From Chitinophagaceae bacterium (lineage in GTDB: Bacteria > Bacteroidota > Bacteroidia > Chitinophagales > Chitinophagaceae): a DNA stretch of 5,732 nt. The DNA lies in the NCBI GenBank assembly GCA_947468255.1, contig CANIMM010000205.1, positions 1 to 5,732 on the forward strand, in the 5' to 3' direction. The notes under the pieces are model-generated. The model ran no database searches, was not told the DNA's origin, and worked only from the letters and a program-made list of their open reading frames with translations. This document shows positions 1-5,618 of this stretch, piece by piece (positions within the stretch are counted from its first letter, which is position 1; each line of letters begins with the position of its first letter). Both the position numbers and the translations under genes were made by a program.

Positions 1-123
1 AAATAGCAAGGGGGAATCGTAAAAATTGTTATCACGAAAGTAGAATTGGGCCGAAACTTTTTGTAAAAAAATGCAACCCAGTGCTACCAGTAAAAAGGCG
101 AATCCAAATTTTTTCATTTTCAT
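1..123 (-). CDS. N-terminal fragment of an exported protein (signal peptide), runs off the left edge
   Basis: Reading left from the ATG at 121-123, all 41 codons to the window edge are open. The N-terminus is a textbook signal peptide: a basic start (MKMKK), a hydrophobic core at about residues 6-20 (FGFAFLLVALGCIFL), then a signal-peptidase I-like site ending in Val-Ser-Ala before Gln26. The mature part begins QFYFRDNNFYDSP. A second in-frame Met at residue 3 is an equally possible start. Cys17 lies inside the hydrophobic core and is followed by Ile-Phe, so a lipoprotein seems less likely than a cleaved signal. An aromatic mature start right after Ser-Ala-Gln is common among Bacteroidota periplasmic and outer-membrane beta-barrel proteins, but too little is present to name a family. 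It is separated from nth by 292 bases and so probably has its own promoter, although no clear promoter box is visible upstream. Confidence 0.7.
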   Translation of the reverse strand, partial: MKMKKFGFAFLLVALGCIFLQKVSAQFYFRDNNFYDSPLLF

Positions 124-415
124 AATTTATTGATTGAGGCGAAGACAAAAGGAATACATTCTATTCTCCTGCAAAGCGGGGGACATTGTAAAAGGGCTGT
201 ATCAAAAGATTGTAGGATTATCCAACGAATTAAAAATTGGTAGGCTCAAACAAATTGAACAGGGGGAATTCAGTGAAATTTCAGGGAAGGAGTTTCGGAC
301 GACCCATTGATAAAGCTATTGGTAGCATGGAGGTAAACCATTCAAATTTGAGCCCTAGATTTTCAGTTGGTTTGCATTTATTGTAAAATAAACAAATTAT
401 TTTTTAATTATATAT
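124..415. other. Intergenic region between nth and the exported protein; no convincing gene
   Basis: This 292-base stretch must hold the 3' end of the nth transcript and the promoter of the leftmost gene. I see no tRNA, no strong GC-rich terminator and no match to TAnnTTTG on the minus strand. The plus strand has an open stretch of 58 codons at 134-310 without an ATG, whose translation looks fairly protein-like (for example GDIVKGLYQKIVGL), and a second overlapping frame from a GTG at 273 to a stop at 384-386. Neither has a credible start signal. Just beyond the nth stop is an AT-only dyad (385-391 with 397-403), too weak to call a terminator. A short inverted repeat (243-250 with 347-354) has a loop of about 96 bases and is close to chance expectation. 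Confidence 0.5.
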
Positions 416-1057
416 TTATTTTGTTACTTTTTTAAAATATTTACAGACAGACTGAATCCCACATTCACTGCATTTAGGACTTCTTGCCATACATACATAC
501 CTGCCATGAAGTATTAGCCAATGGTGTGCTTTGTGAATATATTCTTTGGGGATATGGCTGATTAACTGTTTTTCAGTTGTCAACGGTGTTTTGGCATTGG
601 TGGTTAACCCTATTCGCGCACTCACCCTAAATACATGGGTATCTACTGCCATATTGGGTTGTTGATCGATTACGGAGGTAATTACATTAGCGGTTTTTCT
701 GCCCACTCCGGGTAGCTCTACCAATTCATCCACGGTCATGGGCACTTGTCCAGAAAATTTTTTAACCAGCATTTCGGCCATTCCTATTAAGTGCTTGGCT
801 TTATTGTTGGGATAGGAAATGCTTTTGATCAAAGCAAAAACATCTTTGAATACGGCCTTGCTAAGGCTTTCAGGATCTGGAAATTTTTTAAAAATTGCAG
901 GCGTAGTAAGGTTTACCCGCTTATCGGTACACTGGGCCGAAAGTATTACTGCAACCAGTAACTCATAGGGGTTGTTGTATAGTAATTCAGTCTCTGCCTC
1001 GGGGGCATTCGTTAAAAAATAGTCGATGAAGTATTGGTAACGTTGCTGTTTGGTCAT
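416..1057 (-). CDS. nth: Endonuclease III (DNA glycosylase / AP lyase)
   Basis: This is a base-excision repair enzyme that removes oxidised pyrimidines from DNA and cleaves the strand at the abasic site by beta-elimination. At 213 residues it matches the bacterial Nth length (211 in E. coli). The helix-hairpin-helix motif LPGVGRKTANV is at residues 115-125 and carries the Schiff-base Lys121 (equivalent to E. coli Lys120). The catalytic Asp139 sits in VDTH, equivalent to E. coli Asp138. The C-terminus has the [4Fe-4S] ligand pattern Cys189-X6-Cys196-X2-Cys199-X5-Cys205, so the protein is intact. The ATG at 1055-1057 gives the family start, and no Shine-Dalgarno sequence is evident. The gene lies 56 bases downstream of the 79-residue ORF in the same direction, with no strong terminator between them, so the two may be co-transcribed. 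MutY is excluded because the protein is short and lacks the MutY C-terminal domain. Confidence 0.97.
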   Translation of the reverse strand: MTKQQRYQYFIDYFLTNAPEAETELLYNNPYELLVAVILSAQCTDKRVNLTTPAIFKKFPDPESLSKAVFKDVFALIKSISYPNNKAKHLIGMAEMLVKKFSGQVPMTVDELVELPGVGRKTANVITSVIDQQPNMAVDTHVFRVSARIGLTTNAKTPLTTEKQLISHIPKEYIHKAHHWLILHGRYVCMARSPKCSECGIQSVCKYFKKVTK

Positions 1058-1113
1058 AAATAAACATTCCGCTTTTATGCCAAACGAAAGTAGTTGAATT
1101 GCCGGAAAGGCCG

Positions 1114-1353
1114 CTATACTGAAGTAGGTTGTTCTTTGGGCGCGTAGGCAGCATATTCCAAAATCTTGTCCACAGCTATTTTTCGAGGAGATAGGGATAA
1201 TTTTTCTAGATCGCTGACTGCTGCAGCAATGACTTCATATTTTTCTCGTAAAGCCCAATCGGTTGCCAAGGCGTCATTCAACAGCGCTGATTGGTCAGCA
1301 GAAATTTCTTTGTACAGGTGTAGAATAAGATCTTCCTGAGTAAAGCGGTGCAT
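1114..1353 (-). CDS. Small conserved-looking protein, unknown function (anti-sigma N-terminal-like)
   Basis: This encodes 79 residues, acidic in the first half, with no signal peptide, transmembrane segment, cysteines or catalytic motif. The first 45 residues (FTQEDLILHLYKEIS, then ALLNDALATDWALREKYEVI) look like two helices in the style of the cytosolic N-terminal regions of zinc-less anti-sigma factors or FecR-type regulators, where a Leu/Tyr-rich 'ED-L-x-YLY-x-E' helix is followed by 'L-ATDWALREK'. The second half (LSPRKIAVDKILEYAAYAP) is predicted helical and ends in a short disordered tail. Unlike a true anti-sigma factor it has no membrane anchor, and no sigma-factor gene is in the window. 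I recall similar short proteins annotated as hypothetical in Chitinophagaceae, but could not check. The reading frame, ATG start and position ahead of nth in the same direction support a real gene. The function is unknown. Confidence 0.75.
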   Translation of the reverse strand: MHRFTQEDLILHLYKEISADQSALLNDALATDWALREKYEVIAAAVSDLEKLSLSPRKIAVDKILEYAAYAPKEQPTSV

Positions 1354-1403
1354 ACGAAAGTTTTATGGCTTGAGTAAAAATTGATTCATCTTATGCCTTC
1401 ATA

Positions 1404-1419
1404 AACGAACTAATTCGTT
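1404..1419 (-). terminator. Small dyad after the division gene: weak terminator or operator
   Basis: AACGAA at 1404-1409 and TTCGTT at 1414-1419 form a perfect 6-bp stem with a 4-base loop, in the 88-base gap between the division gene (stop at 1442) and the 79-residue ORF (start at 1353). Read on the minus strand, it is followed only by TATG and not a proper T-run, so it would be a weak intrinsic terminator. Its position about 50 bases ahead of the next start codon also suits an operator. No TAnnTTTG box is visible in this gap. Confidence 0.25.
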
Positions 1420-1441
1420 CATTATTGTATAGTTAGGTGAA

Positions 1442-1792
1442 TTATTTAATTGAATCGCTTGCTGAAAGGATAAATAAATCCTCATTGTCTTTCTTCATCA
1501 AATACTTTTCTCTAGCGTATTTTTCAATGGTCTGGGCATTGTTTTTTAACTGCCCCAATTCCTGCCGGGTATCCTTAATCACGTCAATCAGGTGCGTTTC
1601 ACTTTTTTGTAACTCATTTAGCTTTACTCTTCTTTTGAATTCAGAAATAAAATCCTTTTCGTTGAAGAAGAGCATCCAAATTAAAAACAGAAACCCCGAC
1701 AGTAAATATTTATTGCCTAAAAAGGACAGCCTCTTCCAACGCCTCTTTTGGAGGGGTTGAGAAGAGGCTGTATTGATTGAATCCTTTTCCAT
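1442..1792 (-). CDS. divIC: Septum formation initiator family protein (DivIC/FtsB-like)
   Basis: This is a small bitopic membrane protein of the cell-division machinery. In characterised bacteria FtsB/DivIC proteins pair with FtsL and FtsQ/DivIB at the septum and help switch on septal peptidoglycan synthesis. The 116 residues show the family architecture: a short basic cytoplasmic tail (QKRRWKR at 15-21), one transmembrane helix at about residues 29-44 (YLLSGFLFLIWMLFF), a coiled coil at about 48-85 (FKRRVKLNELQKSETHLIDV onward), and the conserved C-terminal block EKYAREKYLMKKDNEDLFIL (residues 89-108), equivalent to the 'AR-x-x-Y-x-M-x-x-x-x-E' signature of the family. The symbol follows the family name; E. 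coli FtsB is the equally good parallel. It begins 35 bases after the eno stop on the same strand, an arrangement also familiar from proteobacterial eno-ftsB. A long hairpin lies inside its first 22 codons and could attenuate read-through from eno. Confidence 0.88.
   Translation of the reverse strand: MEKDSINTASSQPLQKRRWKRLSFLGNKYLLSGFLFLIWMLFFNEKDFISEFKRRVKLNELQKSETHLIDVIKDTRQELGQLKNNAQTIEKYAREKYLMKKDNEDLFILSASDSIK
1719..1770 (-). promoter_or_regulatory. Long hairpin plus T-run inside the 5' coding part of the division gene (attenuator-like)
   Basis: Bases 1727-1736 pair perfectly with 1761-1770 (10 bp). After a one-base bulge at 1760, 1737-1740 pair with 1756-1759 (4 bp). After a single mismatch (1741/1755), 1742-1745 pair with 1751-1754 (4 bp), closing a 5-base loop at 1746-1750. 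In the transcribed (minus) direction the hairpin is followed by TCC and then TTTTT (1723-1719), the layout of an intrinsic terminator with a short spacer. It covers codons 8-22 of the division gene and lies 58 bases past the eno stop. The structure is read directly from the sequence; termination or translational control by it is inferred. Confidence 0.5.
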
Positions 1793-1827
1793 TATTGAAA
1801 TTGTATCATTTTTCCTTTTGGTGAAAA

Positions 1828-3123
1828 TTAAAGGGAGCTACCAAATTTAATCTTTCCCTTTGGATAAATCGCACTGTCACCTAGTAATTCTTCAATTCGG
1901 ATCAACTGGTTGTATTTTGCAACACGGTCTGTTCTGCTCGCAGAACCAGTTTTTATTTGACCACAATTCAATGCAACCGCAAGGTCGGCGATGGTGGTAT
2001 CTTCTGTTTCTCCACTACGGTGACTCATGATGGTATTGTAACCATTCTGCTGGGCCATGCTAACTGCATTGATGGTTTCAGTAAGCGTTCCGATTTGATT
2101 CACTTTCACCAATAATCCATTGGCAATTTTTTCGTTGATACCTCTTTCCAAACGAGTTACATTGGTTACAAAAAGATCATCCCCTACCAATTGGCATTTG
2201 CTGCCAACAGCTTCAGTAAGCATTTTCCATCCCTTCCAATCATCTTCTGCCATACCATCTTCAATGGAACAGATCGGGTATTGTTTTACCCAACTAGCCC
2301 AATATTTCACTAGTTGTTCGCTGGTCATTTTTTTGCCATCGCTTTTGTGGAAAATATATTTCTTTTCTTTTGCATTCCACAATTCACTGTTGGCCGCATC
2401 CATGGCAATCATAATCTGGCTGCCTGTTTTATATCCTGCCGCTTGAATCGCTGTTAAAACGGTTTCAATCGCTTCTTCATTACTTTGGATATTCGGTGCA
2501 AAACCACCTTCATCTCCTACATTGGTGCTGAATCCTTTTTTCTTCAACACTACTTTCAGTGCATGAAAAATATCAACACCCCATTGAAGTCCTTCACTAA
2601 AAGACGAGGCGCCAACCGGCATTACCATAAATTCCTGGAAATCAATTTTATTATCAGCATGCGCTCCACCATTCAGAATATTCATCATGGGAATGGGCAA
2701 TATTTTCGCATTGGTACCACCTATATAACGATATAAGGGAAGGTTAGCTTCTATTGCAGCAGCTTTGGCTACAGCCAAACTAACGGCCAACATAGCATTG
2801 GCGCCTAACTTACTTTTATTGGCAGTGCCATCCAATGAAATCATCATGGCGTCAATGCCGGTTTGATCGGTGATATCCCAGCCTAGCAGGTTTTCCGCCA
2901 AAATGGTATTTACATTTTTCACTGCTTTTAATACACCTTTGCCTCCGAATAATTTTTTATTATTATCCCTTAATTCAACAGCTTCATGAATTCCAGTACT
3001 TGCACCACTTGGAACGGCGGCACGGCCTAGACTTTCATTTTCTGTTAGTACGTCTACTTCTACTGTTGGGTTGCCGCGGCTGTCTAAAATCTGACGGGCG
3101 TAAATACTTGCGATGTAACTCAT
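1828..3123 (-). CDS. eno: Enolase (phosphopyruvate hydratase)
   Basis: Enolase is a cytoplasmic glycolytic enzyme that interconverts 2-phosphoglycerate and phosphoenolpyruvate with Mg2+. The 431 residues match the bacterial length and all landmarks are intact: the N-terminal signature ARQILDSRGNPTVEVDV (9-25), the mobile active-site loop with Ser42 in ASTG, His155 in GGAHADN, the general acid-base Glu205 in GDEGGFAP, metal ligands Asp242 (MDAANSE), Glu288 (SIEDG) and Asp315 (VGDDLF), catalytic Lys340 in LLVKVNQIGT, the enolase signature around LLVKVNQIGTLTET (337-350), and the substrate-binding SHRSGETED (367-375) and Lys391. Starting at the ATG 3121-3123 gives the usual N-terminus; the region ahead is A-rich and lacks a Shine-Dalgarno sequence, as is common in Bacteroidota. 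It starts 23 bases after the gldA stop and ends 35 bases before the division gene, suggesting one transcript. No damage or unusual residue was seen. Confidence 0.99.
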   Translation of the reverse strand: MSYIASIYARQILDSRGNPTVEVDVLTENESLGRAAVPSGASTGIHEAVELRDNNKKLFGGKGVLKAVKNVNTILAENLLGWDITDQTGIDAMMISLDGTANKSKLGANAMLAVSLAVAKAAAIEANLPLYRYIGGTNAKILPIPMMNILNGGAHADNKIDFQEFMVMPVGASSFSEGLQWGVDIFHALKVVLKKKGFSTNVGDEGGFAPNIQSNEEAIETVLTAIQAAGYKTGSQIMIAMDAANSELWNAKEKKYIFHKSDGKKMTSEQLVKYWASWVKQYPICSIEDGMAEDDWKGWKMLTEAVGSKCQLVGDDLFVTNVTRLERGINEKIANGLLVKVNQIGTLTETINAVSMAQQNGYNTIMSHRSGETEDTTIADLAVALNCGQIKTGSASRTDRVAKYNQLIRIEELLGDSAIYPKGKIKFGSSL

Positions 3124-3146
3124 GTTGATTTTTTTGTTTGGTTAAA

Positions 3147-4097
3147 TTATTTAGTGTGCGTATTGGAGGTTAAATTTCTAAAAATATTTTCCAGGCTGTT
3201 CGTTTCACTTTGCAAAGAAACAATGTTCAGCTTGTTTTTCAAACTCAATTCTAAAAGCTGTGTTTTTACCATATCCGGCTGGCTAGTGGTTAATTGAAAA
3301 CTGGAGCCTTCCAATCCTCGAGAATGGTCAGTGGTTGGACGTATTTTTGCTGCCTGATTTTCAGTAATAAGCTCGTTGAGAAGACTGGGGTCCACGATTT
3401 CTTTAAAAGCTACGGTCACAAGGGTGTTTCCATTGGTCGATTTTTGTAAATTACTCAATGTATCATCCGCTACCAAGTTTCCCTTATCGATGATGATTAC
3501 CCGATCGCAGATGGCTTGCACTTCCTGTAAAATATGAGAGGAAAACAAGATGGTCTTATTTTTCCCTAATTGTTGAATGAGTGCCCTGATCTCTGCCAGC
3601 TGGTTAGGGTCAAGACCGGCGGTTGGCTCATCTAATATTAATACCTCCGGATCGTGAATTAAAGCGGCAGCCAATCCTACTCTTTGTTTGTATCCCTTAC
3701 TTAACTGCCCAATTTTTTTATTAGCTTCTATCGTTAACCCGGTTGATTGGATTACCTGCTCAATGGCCTGCTTCGAATTTTCCAATTCATGGACAGTAGC
3801 AATGAATGCAAGGTATTCCCTTACATACATGTCGTAATAAAGGGGATTGGCCTCTGGTAGGTAACCGATTTTTTTCTTGGCCGACAAGGAATCGGTGCTC
3901 ACTTTTTCGCCTGCTACTGATATCGATCCTGCATCTGCCCCTACATATCCGGTAATCATTTTCATCGTAGTACTTTTTCCAGCACCATTGGGACCTAAAA
4001 AGCCAACAATTTCTCCCTTTGCAATAGAGAATGAAATCGCATTCACCGCTATTTGCGGGCCATACATTTTAGAAAGGTTGGTTACTAAGATTGACAT
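3147..4097 (-). CDS. gldA: ABC transporter ATP-binding protein, GldA family (gliding-motility associated)
   Basis: This is the cytoplasmic ATPase subunit of an ABC-2-type exporter. In Flavobacterium johnsoniae GldA works with the membrane proteins GldF and GldG and is linked to gliding; many non-gliding Bacteroidota also carry homologues. The 316 residues hold one nucleotide-binding domain: Walker A GPNGAGKST (35-43), the 'IGYLPEANPLY' Q-loop region (77-87, Glu82 in place of the usual Gln), signature LSKGYKQRVG (132-141), Walker B VLILDEPTAGLD (152-163) and H-loop His188. The strings LGPNGAGKST, YVREYLAF and IGQLSKGYKQRVGLA closely resemble GldA as I remember it. A C-terminal domain of about 90 residues ends in the family-typical LENIFRNLT (302-310). 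No membrane subunit is present in the window, so the partner must be encoded elsewhere; the alternative is a generic ABC-2 ATPase. The gene follows a strong terminator, so it needs its own promoter, and eno follows after 23 bases. Confidence 0.88.
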   Translation of the reverse strand: MSILVTNLSKMYGPQIAVNAISFSIAKGEIVGFLGPNGAGKSTTMKMITGYVGADAGSISVAGEKVSTDSLSAKKKIGYLPEANPLYYDMYVREYLAFIATVHELENSKQAIEQVIQSTGLTIEANKKIGQLSKGYKQRVGLAAALIHDPEVLILDEPTAGLDPNQLAEIRALIQQLGKNKTILFSSHILQEVQAICDRVIIIDKGNLVADDTLSNLQKSTNGNTLVTVAFKEIVDPSLLNELITENQAAKIRPTTDHSRGLEGSSFQLTTSQPDMVKTQLLELSLKNKLNIVSLQSETNSLENIFRNLTSNTHTK

Positions 4098-4108
4098 GAG
4101 CTATTATG

Positions 4109-4116
4109 CAAAAATA
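4109..4116 (-). promoter_or_regulatory. Possible Bacteroidota -7 promoter box for gldA
   Basis: On the minus strand these bases read TATTTTTG, an exact match to the Bacteroidota -7 consensus TAnnTTTG. The box overlaps the T-run of the preceding terminator and ends 11 bases before the gldA ATG, implying a very short or absent 5' leader. No TTTG-type -33 element is found at the usual spacing, because the terminator stem occupies that position. Because T-runs easily mimic this motif, the call is tentative. Confidence 0.3.
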
Positions 4117-4146
4117 AAAACGCCAGGAGTATAACCTGACGTTTTT
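4116..4146 (-). terminator. Rho-independent terminator after the RicT-like gene
   Basis: Bases 4116-4122 (AAAAACG) pair with 4140-4146 (CGTTTTT), then after one C/A mismatch 4124-4127 (CAGG) pair with 4135-4138 (CCTG), leaving a 7-base loop. On the minus strand the stem runs into TTTTTATTTTT, an ideal U-tract. It begins 8 bases beyond the stop codon of the RicT-like gene and ends 18 bases before the gldA start. It should therefore separate the two transcripts. The A-tract on the other side makes it potentially bidirectional, but no plus-strand gene needs it. Confidence 0.87.
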
Positions 4147-4154
4147 AGTACGAT

Positions 4155-5618
4155 TTATTTATTTGTTTCTTCGGCGCCATCCGCTCCCTGTGCGGGCCTA
4201 TTGGCTTGACTGCTCCTGTTTGGGGGATTGTTTTGCTGACGGTTCGGTTGTCCCTGGCGATTGCCTCCAGGTTGGTTCGGCCGTTGAGATCCTTGTCCTT
4301 CCCTGTTTTGCTGCGGTCGTGGTTGCCCTTGTCCTTCCCTGTTTTGCGGCGGCCGCTGTTGTCCTTGCCGACCTCTATCTTGGGGTGGTCGCTGAGATCC
4401 CTGCCCTTCCCGATTTTGGGGTGGTCGCTGAGATCCCTGCCCTTCCCGATTTTGAGGAGGTCTTTGTTGTTGCCTATTTCCACCCTGTTGACCTTGGCCT
4501 CTTTCGTTTTCCCTTCTTTTTCGGCTGGTTTTTTCAAGACTCTTCAAACTAATTTGCCCTACCACATCTACGTAAGTGGGTTCAATTTCAACAGGCTTTT
4601 TGCTAACTACTTCCACTGTTTCCAATTCTTCTGGCCGAATACCTTGTCGGTTGAGGGCCTTTATCTTTTTAACACTTTCAATCGTTAAAGGATATTGTTT
4701 GTTGCTGTCGGGCATGGTATACCACATCAGGTTGCGGAAAATATCTTTCTTTACCAAAAATGCACGGCTTCTGGCAAGTTCTATCATATCACAATCATCC
4801 GGAAAATTTTGCAACGCATCTAGGTAAGTGTCCAGTTCAAAATTCAGACAGCATTTCAGCCTTCCGCATTGACCACTTAGCTTGGTTTGATTGATACTTA
4901 AATTTTGATATCGGGCAGCATTGGTATTTACACTTTTAAAATCGGTTAGCCAGGTACTGCAACAAAGTTCCCTTCCGCAACTTCCTATTCCTCCCACTTT
5001 GCCCGCTTCCTGCCGTGCCCCAATCTGTTTCATTTCCACTTTCACCTTAAACTCACCTGCATATATTTTTATCAGCTCTCTAAAATCAACCCGGTCATCG
5101 GCAATGTAGAAAAAAGTGGCTTTACGTCCATCCGCTTGAATCTCCACCTCAGCTACTTTCATATCGAGGTTCAGGTGTTTGGCGATGGCACGACTACGGA
5201 TCATTACTGCCTTTTCCCTTGCTTTTGATTCCTTGCTTTTTCCCAAGTCGGAGTCATTGGCTCTGCGTAAAATTTTCTTGATGTCAGCACTTTCCTCCTT
5301 AACATTGTTCTTTTTCAATTGCAGCCGCACTAACTCACCGGTCATATTTACACTACCTACATCAAAACCACTCACCCCCTCCACTGCAATCATATCGCCT
5401 TTCTCAAAAAAATAGGTGGTAGTATTTTTAAAGTAATCTTTTCTGCTGCCATTGTTAAAACTCACTTCTACAATTCTGCATCCGCTTTCAGGATCACTGA
5501 AAGGGAGATTGGCGAGCCAATCATGCACATTCATTCGGTTGCAACTTCCACTTGAACAGCTGCCATGACTTTGACAACCTCCAGGGGTGCTACCAGATCC
5601 ACAACTTCCACATGCCAT
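4155..5618 (-). CDS. ricT: PSP1 domain protein, RicT (YaaT)-like, with Cys-rich leader and repetitive Q/R/P/G tail
   Basis: This is a PSP1-family protein. The best studied relative, B. subtilis RicT (YaaT), joins RicA and RicF in an Fe-S complex that supports RNase Y-dependent mRNA processing, sporulation and competence. The core (about 45-310) carries two matching Cys blocks, GSCGRELCC (Cys214, 219, 220) and GQCGRLKCC (Cys251, 256, 257), in the region that supplies Fe-S ligands in RicT. Around it are a leader with Cys3, 6, 15, 21 and 26 and a low-complexity tail (about 363-487) with six 12-residue repeats. At 487 residues it is much longer than RicT (about 275); the leader and tail explain the excess. 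The ATG at 5616-5618 keeps the Cys leader, which I recall as usual in Bacteroidota; Met29 is the other candidate start. It lacks partners in this window, so the Bacillus role should not be transferred directly. A strong terminator follows its stop. Confidence 0.85.
   Translation of the reverse strand: MACGSCGSGSTPGGCQSHGSCSSGSCNRMNVHDWLANLPFSDPESGCRIVEVSFNNGSRKDYFKNTTTYFFEKGDMIAVEGVSGFDVGSVNMTGELVRLQLKKNNVKEESADIKKILRRANDSDLGKSKESKAREKAVMIRSRAIAKHLNLDMKVAEVEIQADGRKATFFYIADDRVDFRELIKIYAGEFKVKVEMKQIGARQEAGKVGGIGSCGRELCCSTWLTDFKSVNTNAARYQNLSINQTKLSGQCGRLKCCLNFELDTYLDALQNFPDDCDMIELARSRAFLVKKDIFRNLMWYTMPDSNKQYPLTIESVKKIKALNRQGIRPEELETVEVVSKKPVEIEPTYVDVVGQISLKSLEKTSRKRRENERGQGQQGGNRQQQRPPQNREGQGSQRPPQNREGQGSQRPPQDRGRQGQQRPPQNREGQGQPRPQQNREGQGSQRPNQPGGNRQGQPNRQQNNPPNRSSQANRPAQGADGAEETNK
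4248..4463 (-). repeat. 36-base in-frame tandem repeat encoding RPPQNREGQGSQ-type units
   Basis: Six consecutive 36-base units encode residues 386-457 of the RicT-like protein. Units 1 (4428-4463) and 2 (4392-4427) differ at only 3 of 36 bases and encode identical 12-mers. Units 3 to 5 keep the RPxQxRxxQGx frame with substitutions, and unit 6 (4248-4283) is degenerate. The tail they form is basic, rich in Gln, Arg, Pro and Gly, and almost certainly disordered. Near-identity of the first two units points to recent duplication by slippage or recombination, so copy number may vary between strains. Confidence 0.9.

Noticed and set aside
243..354. Inverted repeat GGCTCAAA (243-250) / TTTGAGCC (347-354).
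   Set aside because: An 8-bp match with a loop of about 96 bases is near chance expectation in a gap of this size, and nothing suggests a structured RNA or element boundary.
385..403. AT-only dyad (AAAATAA with TTATTTT) just past the nth stop, as a terminator.
   Set aside because: The stem has no G-C pairs and no T-run directly after it on the minus strand; such dyads are expected by chance in AT-rich spacers.
1437..1760. A 107-codon plus-strand frame opposite the division gene.
   Set aside because: The minus-strand frame has the full DivIC/FtsB architecture and conserved C-terminal block; the plus-strand product is compositionally odd and matches nothing I recognise.
2120..2736. Plus-strand open frames opposite eno.
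   Set aside because: Enolase is complete and unambiguous on the other strand; the antisense translations show no family features.
4145..4537. A 130-codon minus-strand frame overlapping the tail of the RicT-like gene, encoding Lys/Asp-rich repeats (KIGKGRDLSDHP).
   Set aside because: The repeat unit is 36 bases, a multiple of three, and GC-rich, so every frame through it tends to stay open. The frame has no independent start signal and lies wholly inside a well-supported gene.
4163..4688. Plus-strand open frames opposite the repeat and tail of the RicT-like gene, with hydrophobic Leu/Val/Pro-rich translations.
   Set aside because: They are antisense shadows of the Q/R/P/G codons, show no recognised domain, and their hydrophobicity follows from complementing Gln/Arg/Gly codons.
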